A stretch of DNA of 64,000 nt from Henriciella sp. (GCA_013213785.1 JABSPZ010000009.1:124001-188000), one strand, 5' to 3'; counted from the first letter of the stretch, positions 25,616 to 34,728 are shown. Notes: a model not told the origin generated them from the letters alone. Numbers and translations: made by a program.

Positions 25616-25750
25616 AAACGTCTCTCGCAACGCTGTTCATGCGTTAGGCGAGCCTATTTCTGCATCTTCCCCAGATGGGAAGTTTCTTATTTTGGTTAAG
25701 CGCTTTCTGCAATGTCGACTGCACAAGGCGTTACTCTACGACGTAAAAGT

Positions 25751-26053
25751 GGAGGCTTCTGTTGCCAGGCGCCTCCGGGCCCCGCCTAAGGCGCTGATGC
25801 CCTAGGAGTTAAAGCGGTTTTCCACGCACTGCGTTACGCAGCGAGCAGTTCACCTTCAGCAAAGTTGTCATTAGCAACTATTGTTGAGTGAGCTTCTAAC
25901 GCAGCTCATGCGGGTGAAAGCTTCGTCTTTACACGTCCGTCGATCCTATTTCGCCCCCAAATGACCCGCTGAAGGGAGGGTCTTTGGTGGAGGCGCCGGG
26001 TACCGCCCCCGGGTCCGAACCGCTTATTACACGCGCGTTTATCACCATAGTCC
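25751..26053 (-). ncRNA. ssrA: Transfer-messenger RNA, circularly permuted two-piece type
   Basis: Alphaproteobacterial tmRNA read on the minus strand. The acceptor piece comes first, ending in CGCCTCC-ACCA (ACCA ends at 25985), with a T-arm CCGGG-loop-CCCGG. A 26-base spacer with a GACCC/GGGTC hairpin follows. The coding piece then begins GGGGGCGAAATAGGATCGAC at 25958, and GGGGGCG pairs fully with CGCCTCC. The tag frame at 25875-25834 reads ANDNFAEGELLAA and stops; with the tRNA-borne alanine the tag is AANDNFAEGELLAA. It rescues stalled ribosomes. Outer ends of both pieces are estimates. Confidence 0.95.
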
Positions 26054-26100
26054 AAAAGAACGAGGTCAATATAGGCCGGGTTTGAAGAAGATAAAAGGGA

Positions 26101-26442
26101 CTAGTCCAGCTGTTCGACAATAACTTCGATCACGCCTTCCGTTCGTTCAAGCGCGGACAATTCTGCCTCAAGTGTGCTCGAATGAATCTCGCGCGTTGTC
26201 CGGAACACTGCGCCCGTTGCATCTGCCGTGAGGATTGTCAGGCGAAGCATTCGCTCGGTACCATCTAGCACGCCATCGGCGGCTCGGACCGTCAGTTTGC
26301 CGACTTGGTAGACGCCTTTTCCGGTTAAATAGACGGTCTTTCCCGCAAGCTTTGCGCCGCCAAACAGCAATCCAGCGGTCGAGGTGACGATACAGGCCGA
26401 TAGGGACATGGCGCTCAAAGCCGCGATGAGAGGTTTAAGCAT
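26101..26442 (-). CDS. Small lipoprotein, unknown
   Basis: About 113 residues. MLKPLIAALSAMSLSAC is a short lipoprotein signal with a good lipobox (LSAC), which makes the ATG at 26442 better than the track's 26463. The mature part has a Gly/Val-rich stretch (AGLLFGGAKLAGKTVYLTGKG) that might insert in a membrane or be an amphipathic helix, then a soluble alpha/beta tail. No family recognised. It lies upstream of ssrA on the same strand and divergent from the DUF885 gene. Confidence 0.65.
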   Translation of the reverse strand: MLKPLIAALSAMSLSACIVTSTAGLLFGGAKLAGKTVYLTGKGVYQVGKLTVRAADGVLDGTERMLRLTILTADATGAVFRTTREIHSSTLEAELSALERTEGVIEVIVEQLD

Positions 26443-26607
26443 CAGTTTGATCTCCGCCGACATGTTTTGTAGTCTATTTTGCTAATGTGCGGCGCCTTAA
26501 CAGAAGATGAGGCGAGCTTTGCGCCCTGCCTTAAGAGACTTGTTCCTCGGCTCAAAACCTGCTCTTTGCCGTTTATCGATAATTCTGATGATTGGGAGAC
26601 CATCAAA

Positions 26608-28497
26608 ATGCGTACTACGCTAACTGCGCTTGCGACCATTTTCGCCCTTGCCGCTTGTGACCCGGTACGGGTTCCAAGCGCCTCTACGACTGATCCAGCA
26701 CCAACAGAGGCGCCGGCCGCGCCAACAGCGGAAGAGATCGCAGCTGAAACAGAACGCCTCAACGCCTGGTTTGAGGAAAAGTATGAAGCTGAAACGCTTG
26801 AAAGCCCGATTCAATTGACCTTCCTCGGCCGCGATGAACGCCAAGGCGAGATTGATGATTTTTCAGAGGCTGCTCAAGATGCGCAGTTGCAGCGCATGCT
26901 CGACAATGCGGCTGAACTCGAAGCCAGCTTCGATTACAACAAGCTGACGCCAGACGCTAAGATTTCTTACGATATTTGGATGTACCAGGCGGAGACTGCG
27001 AAGGCCGCTGATGCGTTCCGCTATAATGGCTACATCTTCGATCAGATGCAGGCCATCCATACGTTCTTCCCGCAGCTTTTGATCGCTTTCCACAAAGTGA
27101 TTGATGGCGAAGATATGGACAATTATCTGCTACGCGTGTCCGGCAGTGCGGTTGCAATTGATCAGCTCATAGCGCTTTCCAAAACCAATGCCGAGGCAGG
27201 GGTTCGCCCGCCATACTTTGCGTTTGAGTCCGTTATCGAAGAAGCGGGCAAAATCATCACCGGCGCCCCGTTTGATGAGAGCGGCGAAGACAGCGATATC
27301 TGGGCCGATGCCAAAGCCAAGATCGCAAACCTTCTTGAGCAGGAGCAAATTGACCAGGCCAAAGCCGATCAACTCACAGCGGACATTCGCATGGCCTTGG
27401 TCGAAGAATGGAAGCCCGCTTATGAGCGCCTGATTGCCTGGCAGGAAGAAGACATTGTGAACGCAACGCCCGAGGCACAAGGCGTGACAATGCTTCCAAA
27501 CGGCGTGGACTACTATAATGAGCGCCTCGCCAATCAAACGACAACATCTCTGACGTCTGACGAAATTCATGAGATTGGCCTCGCCGAGGTTGCTCGTCTA
27601 CGTGCCGAAATGGAAGAGATCCAGGCCGATTTCGGGTTTGAAGGCAGCCTGCAAGACTTCTTCGCCTTCCTGCGCGACACGAAAGACGATGAGCGTCTTT
27701 ATTACCCAAATACCGATGAAGGTCGCCAAGGCTATATTGACGATGCGACGGCGGCGATTGACGGCATCAAAGCTGTTCTTCCGGACTATTTCGGGATCCT
27801 GCCAAAAGCGGACATGGTAGTGAAACGGGTTGAGCCGTTCCGCGAACAGGACGGCGCGGCGCAACACTATTTCCCATCCACACCAGATGGATCGCGTCCA
27901 GGTGTCTACTATGCTCACCTGTCTGACATGACCGCGATGCCAAAGCGTGAGCTAGAGGTCATCGCCTATCATGAGGGCCTGCCAGGTCACCATATGCAGA
28001 TTGCCATTCAGCAAGAACTCGACGCTGTTCCGACCTTCCGGACGCAAGCGGGTTTTACCGCCTATAGCGAAGGCTGGGGTCTCTATTCCGAATGGCTGGC
28101 GATCGAGATGCCAGGTACGTACCTCGATCCCCTTTCGCGATTTGGCCGGGCTGGATCTGAGATTTGGCGTGCCATTCGATTGGTGCTCGACACCGGTCTT
28201 CACGCCAAAGGCTGGAGCGAGGAAGAAGCCGTCGCTTACTTCATGGAAAACTCAGCGATCACAGAAGCGCAGGCTCGCTCAGAAGTGCGCCGCTATATGG
28301 TGCTTCCTGGTCAAGCGACCAGCTACAAAGTCGGTATGCTGAAAATCCAAGAACTGCGCCGTGATGCGGAAGCAGAGCTCGGCGATGCGTTCGACATCCG
28401 TGCATTCCACGACACAATCCTAGGCGGCGGCGCGATGCCACTCGCTATCCTCGAGCGCCGTGTCGACGAATGGGTCGCTAGCGTGAAAGCGGGTTAA
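26608..28497 (+). CDS. DUF885 family lipoprotein, probable metallopeptidase-like
   Basis: A 629-residue protein. ATG 26608 gives a lipoprotein signal (TLTALATIFALAAC); the track's 26479 start has no export signal. The body is a long helical DUF885 fold whose hallmark is YHEGLPGHHMQ near residue 455, resembling the HExxH-type zinc motif of thermolysin-like/M3-like gluzincins. It is probably a periplasmic peptidase. Followed two bases after its stop by the stop of the convergent S10 peptidase gene; no terminator is visible between them. Confidence 0.85.
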   Translation: MRTTLTALATIFALAACDPVRVPSASTTDPAPTEAPAAPTAEEIAAETERLNAWFEEKYEAETLESPIQLTFLGRDERQGEIDDFSEAAQDAQLQRMLDNAAELEASFDYNKLTPDAKISYDIWMYQAETAKAADAFRYNGYIFDQMQAIHTFFPQLLIAFHKVIDGEDMDNYLLRVSGSAVAIDQLIALSKTNAEAGVRPPYFAFESVIEEAGKIITGAPFDESGEDSDIWADAKAKIANLLEQEQIDQAKADQLTADIRMALVEEWKPAYERLIAWQEEDIVNATPEAQGVTMLPNGVDYYNERLANQTTTSLTSDEIHEIGLAEVARLRAEMEEIQADFGFEGSLQDFFAFLRDTKDDERLYYPNTDEGRQGYIDDATAAIDGIKAVLPDYFGILPKADMVVKRVEPFREQDGAAQHYFPSTPDGSRPGVYYAHLSDMTAMPKRELEVIAYHEGLPGHHMQIAIQQELDAVPTFRTQAGFTAYSEGWGLYSEWLAIEMPGTYLDPLSRFGRAGSEIWRAIRLVLDTGLHAKGWSEEEAVAYFMENSAITEAQARSEVRRYMVLPGQATSYKVGMLKIQELRRDAEAELGDAFDIRAFHDTILGGGAMPLAILERRVDEWVASVKAG

Positions 28498-28499
28498 GG

Positions 28500-30113
28500 T
28501 CATTCGCTAGACTTTCTGATAAAGGACCGGATATCGGCAGCCAGTCGATATCCGGTTTCTTCGTTTAGATACATCAGATGTCCTCCCCTATACGTTCTAA
28601 TTGTGACTGCGTCCTGCGAATGACCAGCGTCTCGTAGGGCGAGCTCCATCGCATAGAATGGGGTAACAATGTCATATGGACTGGACGCCACCAGAATTTT
28701 TAGCGGTCGTAGGTCTAGGCTGGCCAAGGTGGAATTGGCGTTTGTAATCTGGAACGCAGTTGCCAAAATCTCCGCCATGTTTGTGCCTTGTCCAAGCTCT
28801 AGGCTTTTGAGGAAATTATAGTCCCAAATTGTACCGAATCCATTGTGGCGAAGGCTGTGGTAGCTTTCCGTGTCCAAAACATAATTTAGGTTTGACTTGA
28901 GATACGATGCCAAGCGCGCTTCGAGCTCGTTTGCGAGTTCGCTGAGTTTGATGCCTGGCAGATACTCGCCTAGCGCACATTGAAACCTCGCATCGTACGC
29001 GCATCGTTTCTGCGGACGTTGCAGGGAGGCGATCGCTTGAAAAATAGTTGCGCGAACGCTGGCTTCGCTCGGGTGTTCATGCATTAAGCCGAGAAACGCG
29101 GAAACGCGCTGTCTTTTAAGGATCGCTTCATCACCAGATTGCAAATCATCTTCGAACCAGGCGGAGCCAACATCGCGCAAGGCGACGGTCTTTGCGGCCA
29201 TTAAGTACAATTGGAGGTTTCCAGCCCACATCGCTTTTGGGACATCGCCATCGTGCCAAGCAAGTGCCGCGAGTGTTGGAAAGAATCCCACCGCGTGGGT
29301 TGCTGTGCCGGCGGCTCTTCCTCTTAGGTCTAAGACGCCAGAAACGAATACGAGGCCGTGGATTTGCTTGCGAAACTTGCGGCAGGACGGATGAGACGCC
29401 ATGCCCGCGATGCGAAGTGCGCCATAACTCGCGCCAACCAGGTATACAGGCGCGTTTGCGCGATCGTTGGCGTCTAACCAGGTTTTGGCGAACCGGCACA
29501 TTGATCGTGCGTCCAAACGCAGATCGGTGAAGGTCTCAAGCTCAGCGGGATCTAGTGGGCGTGACAGCCCCGTGCCAACCGGGTCAACAAATACAAGATC
29601 CCCGACATCGATCAGAAAGCCTGCATTCTCTGCAAACGACGTTTTAGGCGCGGTCTCGGGAGCGTTTGCATAATCCAGGCTCATCTTGTTGGGCCCGAAT
29701 CCCGTTTGATGAAGCCAAATTGTCGAGCTGCCCGGGCCACCATTAAAGAAGAAAATAACCGGGCGACCCTCGTCTGGTAAGGCGGTTGTTTGTTCATAGC
29801 TGAACGACACGATTTCGATCGGTGGAAAGACGCTTTGCGGGTCAGATACAGGCGTGCGATTCACAAACGCGCGGTAGGAGAGTGGCCCCGTTTCCGATGC
29901 GAATGATAATAATTCAGACTCCGCCAAACGTTCATTAATTGGAACGGCACCGGCACTGAAACGCGGGCTCACTCTCAGGTCCATCGCGCTGAACTCTCGC
30001 GGCGGAGGCCGTTGTTTAGACTGTGCCAGTGCGCTCATACAAAAGCAGCACGCGACAATAAGTAAAACTACTGGAAACCGAAGCACTATTTTGGAGCTTA
30101 TCGTTGCCTGCAA
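28500..30113 (-). CDS. Serine carboxypeptidase-like protein, family S10, exported
   Basis: A 537-residue alpha/beta-hydrolase. The oxyanion region is FFFNGGPGSSTIW; FVDPVGTGLSRP is typical of S10; the nucleophile is in LVGASYGALR; the acid in SSPYDIVTPF; the histidine in YRGGHLMYLN. All three catalytic residues are therefore present. The N terminus is an export signal (VVLLIVACCFCMSALAQ). The start is TTG 30113 in the track with no clear RBS; a GTG at 30086 is an alternative. It would release C-terminal amino acids from peptides in the periplasm. Convergent with the DUF885 gene. Confidence 0.88.
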   Translation of the reverse strand: MQATISSKIVLRFPVVLLIVACCFCMSALAQSKQRPPPREFSAMDLRVSPRFSAGAVPINERLAESELLSFASETGPLSYRAFVNRTPVSDPQSVFPPIEIVSFSYEQTTALPDEGRPVIFFFNGGPGSSTIWLHQTGFGPNKMSLDYANAPETAPKTSFAENAGFLIDVGDLVFVDPVGTGLSRPLDPAELETFTDLRLDARSMCRFAKTWLDANDRANAPVYLVGASYGALRIAGMASHPSCRKFRKQIHGLVFVSGVLDLRGRAAGTATHAVGFFPTLAALAWHDGDVPKAMWAGNLQLYLMAAKTVALRDVGSAWFEDDLQSGDEAILKRQRVSAFLGLMHEHPSEASVRATIFQAIASLQRPQKRCAYDARFQCALGEYLPGIKLSELANELEARLASYLKSNLNYVLDTESYHSLRHNGFGTIWDYNFLKSLELGQGTNMAEILATAFQITNANSTLASLDLRPLKILVASSPYDIVTPFYAMELALRDAGHSQDAVTIRTYRGGHLMYLNEETGYRLAADIRSFIRKSSE

Positions 30114-30157
30114 GTATTTTTAAGAAAATAAACCCGGAAAGCAAGCTAATTAGAAAT

Positions 30158-31063
30158 CTAGCTCCCCACATTCTCCAAACTACCTAAGGCGTTTTGGACA
30201 TGTTCAACGAAGAGGCGGGCTTTGCCGCGGAGTTTGCCGCCGGTCCAAACCACGGAAAGTGGGAGGTCGGCGCCGCGCCATTCCGGCATAATCCGGACCA
30301 GAGCGCCTGATTTTACATGTGGACAAACGAGCCAATCGGGTCCGATAAAGACGCCGAGACCGTCGACGGCACCTTGTAAAAGCGTGTCGCCAGACGAACC
30401 GCGGAAGCGGCCATCCATCATGATGCGGTGCTCTTCGCCAGTTTCGATGTGTTTCAGCGTCCATTGCTGCCCCTGCAGCGATTGGCGAAACACTAAGCCA
30501 TTATGGTCCTTCAGGTTGTCGGGATCGGTTGGCGCCCCGAATTGCTCAATATATTTCGGCGACGCCCAGATACCGCGATAGGCGACGAGCAGGCGCTTCG
30601 CCATGAGGGCGCTGTCGCTCAGCTCGCCCAAACGGAACGCGACATCGACGCCTTCAGTCACGAGGTCTGTGTAGGTGTCGTCCGTCATCAGATCCATTCG
30701 GATATGCGGGTACTTATCCAAGAACGGCGCAATGGTCGGTGTGATCACGATTTGCGAGAGCGAGTGAGGTGCGCTGACACGCAGCATACCGACGGGTTCC
30801 TGATCCAAACCGCGGGCTTCAGCCTCAGCCTCGTCGAATTCAGAGAGAATGTCTTGGGCCCGCCCATAGAATTTCTGGCCGGCCTCGGTGAGCGATAGAG
30901 CGCGCGTCGTGCGATGGAAAAGCTCCGCGCCAATTTGATGCTCTAGATCCTGAATGCGGCGCGAAACGGTCGGCTGTCCGATGGAAAGGTCTGCTGCAGC
31001 GCGGGAAAAGCTGCCTGCATCTGCCACCCGCAGAAACAGCCTCATTGCGTCTATTCGATCCAT
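30158..31063 (-). CDS. LysR-family transcriptional regulator
   Basis: A 301-residue LTTR: N-terminal HTH (MRLFLRVADAGSFSRAAADLSIGQPTVSRRIQDLE) and C-terminal periplasmic-binding-like effector domain of the CrgA/AaeR type. ATG 31063 has AGGAG at good distance; the track's GTG 31069 is too close to it. Divergent from the CMD gene; a LysR box lies in the gap, so it probably controls that gene and itself. Confidence 0.92.
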   Translation of the reverse strand: MDRIDAMRLFLRVADAGSFSRAAADLSIGQPTVSRRIQDLEHQIGAELFHRTTRALSLTEAGQKFYGRAQDILSEFDEAEAEARGLDQEPVGMLRVSAPHSLSQIVITPTIAPFLDKYPHIRMDLMTDDTYTDLVTEGVDVAFRLGELSDSALMAKRLLVAYRGIWASPKYIEQFGAPTDPDNLKDHNGLVFRQSLQGQQWTLKHIETGEEHRIMMDGRFRGSSGDTLLQGAVDGLGVFIGPDWLVCPHVKSGALVRIMPEWRGADLPLSVVWTGGKLRGKARLFVEHVQNALGSLENVGS

Positions 31064-31077
31064 GTCCACCAGCTCCT

Positions 31078-31092
31078 ATGCAGAAATTGCAT
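31078..31092. promoter_or_regulatory. LysR-box inverted repeat (T-N11-A)
   Basis: ATGCA-GAAAT-TGCAT, perfect 5-base arms; the inner 13 bases fit the T-N11-A consensus of LysR regulators. Located 15 bases upstream of the LysR start codon and about 110 bases upstream of the CMD gene, where a LysR tetramer would autorepress and activate the divergent gene. Confidence 0.65.
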
Positions 31093-31200
31093 GGGGTATA
31101 TGGAACGTCTCCCGGTTCTTCGAAAGAGGGGCATGTACCATTTACGCTTCATCGACGGTCACAAAGACGCGCCGAAACACGAATCCAACAGGAGCCAAAA

Positions 31201-31776
31201 ATGGCAAACTTCACTCTCCATACCCCAGAGACCGCCCCTGAAGGGGCACGCGATTTCATTGCAGGCGTCGAAAAGAAAATGGGCTTTGTTCCATCTCTTT
31301 ATGCCGTCTTCGCAGAAAACCCGGCAGTTTTGGACGCCTACACACAATTGTCTGATCAGTTGGCGAAATCAGGTCTCACCCCGCTTGAGCAGCAAGTCGT
31401 TACGATCACCGCGAGTGTTGAAAACGAATGTCACTTCTGTGTTGCGGCACACACGACGATTTCAGAAGCTCAAGGCCTAGACCTCACGGTGATTGATGCC
31501 GTCCGCGAAGATCGTCCGATTGCCGACCCAAAACTCGAAGCTCTGCGCGTCTTCACAAAGAAAGTCGTCATCGATCGCGGCTTCGTTTCCGACACTGACG
31601 TCGATGCATTTTTGGCGTCTGGATATGATCGCGCAGCCGTCTTGGCGGTGATCCTTGGTGTAGCGATGAAAGTGATTACGAACTATACAAACCACGTTGC
31701 TGAGACGCCGGTAAACGAAGCGTTCCAAAAGCATGCTTGGACCCCGAAATCAAAGCGCGAAACCGTCGCCGCTTAA
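31201..31776 (+). CDS. Carboxymuconolactone-decarboxylase-family (AhpD-like) protein
   Basis: A 191-residue AhpD-type helical protein. NECHFCVAAHTT holds the CxxC redox pair and nearby histidine of AhpD alkylhydroperoxidase-like members, suggesting peroxide or electrophile reduction rather than decarboxylation. ATG 31201 is the likely start; the track's 31045 runs back across the LysR box and start. AGGAG precedes it. Divergent from the LysR gene, followed by a strong terminator. Confidence 0.9.
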   Translation: MANFTLHTPETAPEGARDFIAGVEKKMGFVPSLYAVFAENPAVLDAYTQLSDQLAKSGLTPLEQQVVTITASVENECHFCVAAHTTISEAQGLDLTVIDAVREDRPIADPKLEALRVFTKKVVIDRGFVSDTDVDAFLASGYDRAAVLAVILGVAMKVITNYTNHVAETPVNEAFQKHAWTPKSKRETVAA

Positions 31777-31800
31777 CCTTCGATAACCCCTCAAATATTA

Positions 31801-31830
31801 GGGCTGCGGGTGAATCCGCAGCCCTTTTTT
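31801..31830 (+). terminator. Intrinsic terminator after the CMD gene
   Basis: GGGCTGCGG and CCGCAGCCC form a perfect 9-bp GC-rich stem around a 6-base loop, followed by six T. It separates the CMD gene from doxX-YHS, so the latter need their own promoter within 31831-31946. Confidence 0.92.
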
Positions 31831-31946
31831 ATCTCCTCTCGATGGGGTCACAATTCGCTCACACCGACGTGACTAAGGCTCACACACACGTGGTTCGTAA
31901 GTGAAGAATAGACGTCGTAAATGGAGGGCATAGCAAGGAGGACGCA

Positions 31947-32480
31947 ATGACGACCATGACTGATACACTCACACCGCAGGCCCAGAGCACAGGCCTCGTT
32001 TCTAAACTGAAAACTTATGCTCCACACGCGATCGCAGGCATCGCATCTTTGGTTTTTCTGGATAGCCTACGCTTCAAATTTACCAACGCGCCGGAGACGC
32101 AGACGATCTTTGGCAAGCTAAACGAATGGGCAGCGAGCTTCGGTGCTGACGGCCTCTTCGCGCAAACAGGCTTGTTCAGCCAATACGTTATCGGCACCGC
32201 GGAATTGGTTGCGGCCACGCTCTTGCTGGTTGGAATTCATCCAGCGTTTCGCCGCCTGCAAGCGGTTGGTGCACTGATCGCGTTCGCCGTGATGAGCGGC
32301 GCTGTGAATTTCCACTTGTGGACCCCGCTCGGCATTGATCCGAACAATGATGGTGGTGGCCTGTTCTTCATGGCTGTCGTCGTTTGGTTCACGTCAGCTG
32401 GCCTCGCCTTCATTCGCCGAAAAGAGCTCGCAGCTATTTTCTCCGGACTGAAAAACACATTGTTCCCGGCGCGTTTATAA
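31947..32480 (+). CDS. DoxX-like membrane protein
   Basis: A 177-residue protein of the DoxX/DUF417-type small membrane family: four hydrophobic helices at about residues 28-46, 74-99, 108-126 and 137-155. The YVIGTAELVAATLLLVG helix is characteristic. DoxX-like proteins are linked to redox or sulfur stress in several bacteria. AAGGAGG precedes the ATG. Followed 43 bp later by the YHS gene, with which it is probably co-transcribed. Confidence 0.82.
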   Translation: MTTMTDTLTPQAQSTGLVSKLKTYAPHAIAGIASLVFLDSLRFKFTNAPETQTIFGKLNEWAASFGADGLFAQTGLFSQYVIGTAELVAATLLLVGIHPAFRRLQAVGALIAFAVMSGAVNFHLWTPLGIDPNNDGGGLFFMAVVVWFTSAGLAFIRRKELAAIFSGLKNTLFPARL

Positions 32481-32523
32481 CGCGCCGCTAAAGCTCCCAA
32501 CACTATTTCTGAAAGACAGACCT

Positions 32524-32988
32524 ATGAAACTTCGCACACTTCTCGCCGCCGCCATGATTGCAGCAGTACCTGTTGCTATCTCCGCTCCTGCAGCCTTTGC
32601 CGACAAAGATCCGATCTATACGGCTAAGCGTTCAAACCTGGCGCTACAGGGCTATGACACAGTTGCTTATTTCACGGTTGGCGAACCGACCAAAGGATCT
32701 GCAGACTATACGACCACGTATGAAGGCGCTGAGTTCCGTTTCTCGAGCGAAGAAAACCTCAATCTCTTCCTCGCTGAACCTGCTAAATACGCGCCTCAGT
32801 ATGGCGGGTATTGCGCCTGGGCTGTGGCTCAAGGCAAGACTGCGAAAGGCGATGCCCGCCGCTGGGCAGTCGTCGATGGAAAGCTCTACCTGAACTACAA
32901 TAAGGGCATCCAGAAAAAGTGGGACAAAAACCGTGCTGGCTTCATTACAAGCGCGGATCAGAACTGGCCGACTGTGCTGCAAGACTAG
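32524..32988 (+). CDS. YHS-domain periplasmic protein
   Basis: A 154-residue protein with a signal peptide cleaved after AFA (about residue 27). The mature part is a YHS-type metal-binding domain: LALQGYDTVAYFTVGEPTKG, EGAEFRFSSEENLNLFLAEP and YGGYCAWAVAQG with the conserved Y, F and C. YHS domains bind metal ions, often copper or iron. Runs after doxX and ends at a strong terminator. Confidence 0.88.
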   Translation: MKLRTLLAAAMIAAVPVAISAPAAFADKDPIYTAKRSNLALQGYDTVAYFTVGEPTKGSADYTTTYEGAEFRFSSEENLNLFLAEPAKYAPQYGGYCAWAVAQGKTAKGDARRWAVVDGKLYLNYNKGIQKKWDKNRAGFITSADQNWPTVLQD

Positions 32989-33037
32989 GGTTTTCTCCCC
33001 CTCTTAAGACCGCCGGTTAGCAGCGCGTCGCCAATAC

Positions 33038-33073
33038 CCCCCGCATGGACCCCTCCCATGCGGGGGCTTTTTT
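33038..33073 (+). terminator. Intrinsic terminator after the YHS gene
   Basis: CCCCCGCATGG and CCATGCGGGGG form a perfect 11-bp stem with a 7-base loop, followed by CTTTTTTC. Confidence 0.92.
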
Positions 33074-33214
33074 CTGCTCGCGGTGAACGAGCCCCGGCCT
33101 CATTAGAGTTAATGTTAAACCGGAATTCATGACGAAGACTTCACCCCATTGAAACTCGAATTCTGCTTCAAGGCGCCTCAAGGCGGGATCTTCCCGTGAG
33201 CCTAGGAGGACGAA

Positions 33215-33748
33215 ATGAGAAAATTGGCAGCAGCAGCAATCGTTGTCGGTGCGGCGACGGCTCCAAACGCGATTGCAGAGTCCGAATTGTACGTCACCGG
33301 CGGTCTGACATCTTTCGATGCAGAGAGCGTGGACCTGCAGGCGTTCAACTTGCGAGGCGGGATCGAGTTCCATGAGCTGCTCGGCGCAGAGTTTGAGGCA
33401 GCCTTTGGACTTGGTGCAGAGGAAATCGATGGCGGCAGCGGCGCCGAGGCCGAGCTTGAAAACCAGTTTGGCGGTTTCATCGTAGCCCGCTATCCAGTCA
33501 TTCCAAATCTCGATGTTTTGGGACGTATTGGCTACACCTCGGGCGAGCTGCAGACGTCTAATAATGGTGTGTCTTCAGACGCCGATCTGGATGGCTTCGC
33601 TTTTGGTATCGGCGGCGAGTATATGTTTACCGAGCAGCTCGGTGTTCGCGGCGACTATACCCGCGTCGAGGTTGATGACGATACGATTGACGGAGGCGTG
33701 AATATGTTTTCGATCGCCGGTGTCTATAAATTCGGGTCAGTTCGCTAA
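33215..33748 (+). CDS. Outer-membrane beta-barrel protein
   Basis: A 177-residue protein with a signal peptide (cleavage after AIA, about residue 21). Repeated amphipathic strands (LYVTGGLTSFDAE, LRGGIEFHELLGAEFEAAFG, FAFGIGGEYMFTEQLGVRGDYT) and the ending AGVYKFGSVR fit an eight-stranded OmpA/OmpW-like barrel (Opacity or OMP_b-brl type). Acidic loops could face outward. Precise function unknown. AGGAGG precedes the ATG. Its stop shares four bases with convergent nudC. Confidence 0.85.
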   Translation: MRKLAAAAIVVGAATAPNAIAESELYVTGGLTSFDAESVDLQAFNLRGGIEFHELLGAEFEAAFGLGAEEIDGGSGAEAELENQFGGFIVARYPVIPNLDVLGRIGYTSGELQTSNNGVSSDADLDGFAFGIGGEYMFTEQLGVRGDYTRVEVDDDTIDGGVNMFSIAGVYKFGSVR

Positions 33749-34665
33749 GAATCCCGCTCAGCCCAAGCTTTTAGGATGTGATGCGCCACGGCCATTGGCG
33801 GCGGTGCATAGATGTCCGGATGGGTGCCAGCGAGCACCTGGCGGGCTTCGTCGCGCGTAATCCAACGCGCTGCTTCGAGTTCGTCTTGTTCGACCGAGAC
33901 CTCGGTGGTTTGCGCTTCGAGTATGATGCCGACCATCAATGAGGATGGGAACGGCCAAGGTTGGCAGAACAGATACTCCGCGGACGCCGGATCGGCCTTG
34001 ATGCCGGCCTCCTCTTCAAGCTCACGCGCGGCAGCTTGCTCCAAGGTTTCACCCGGCTCAACGAATCCGGCCAGCGCAGACCAAAACCCTGCAGGCCATC
34101 CCGCTTGGCGACCAAGTAGGCATTTATCATCTTTAACCGCGAGCATAATCGCCACCGGATCTGTGCGCGGAAAATGTTCTGCGCCGCACGAAGGGCACAC
34201 TCGTTTCCAGCCCGCTTCCGTCACCTCGCTTTTAGCGCCGCATTTCGCGCAGAAAGGGTGGTTGCGGTGCCATTCCAAAAGGCTTCGGGCCGTGGAGGCA
34301 AGGTTCGCTTCCATAGGGCTGAGACCGCTGGCGGCTGCGCGCATATCCGTAAAATCCCCAGACCCTTGCAGCAGAGATCCTTCAAGCTTGAAGGTAGGAT
34401 CCATATCGACCGCAAAAATTGGCGCGCCCGCTTTGTCTTCGCCAAGGAAGATTTGTTCTCCTTGCGGCGTAATTTTAGCCACCTCTGGCCCCAGCCAAAC
34501 GAGGTTCTGACCATTCGCGGCCACAAGCGGTTGGCCCTTTTGCATCAGGAAGACCAGAACATTGTCAGCGCCGATGGCATTTTGGAGCCATGCTTCATCT
34601 GTTCGGTGGTGTGCGGCCCGATTGTTTGGGTGGCTGGCGAGAGGGATATCGTTTGAAGTGGTCAT
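33745..34665 (-). CDS. nudC: NAD(H)/RNA decapping pyrophosphatase NudC
   Basis: A 306-residue Nudix enzyme cleaving NAD(H), including NAD caps on RNA, to NMN(H) and AMP. The zinc ribbon is CAKCGAKSEV and CPSCGAEH at about residues 142-168, followed by FPRTDPVAIML, and the Nudix box GFVEPGETLEQAAARELEEEAG at about 207-229. The SQPWPFPSS element is present as CQPWPFPSS after it. Oriented away from ffs, about 64 bp from it. Confidence 0.95.
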   Translation of the reverse strand: MTTSNDIPLASHPNNRAAHHRTDEAWLQNAIGADNVLVFLMQKGQPLVAANGQNLVWLGPEVAKITPQGEQIFLGEDKAGAPIFAVDMDPTFKLEGSLLQGSGDFTDMRAAASGLSPMEANLASTARSLLEWHRNHPFCAKCGAKSEVTEAGWKRVCPSCGAEHFPRTDPVAIMLAVKDDKCLLGRQAGWPAGFWSALAGFVEPGETLEQAAARELEEEAGIKADPASAEYLFCQPWPFPSSLMVGIILEAQTTEVSVEQDELEAARWITRDEARQVLAGTHPDIYAPPPMAVAHHILKAWAERDS

Positions 34666-34728
34666 AAGACTGGCTTTAGCAGCTTCACCCCCCTTGTCAC
34701 GGGATGACCTAAGGGCGATATAGCCTTC

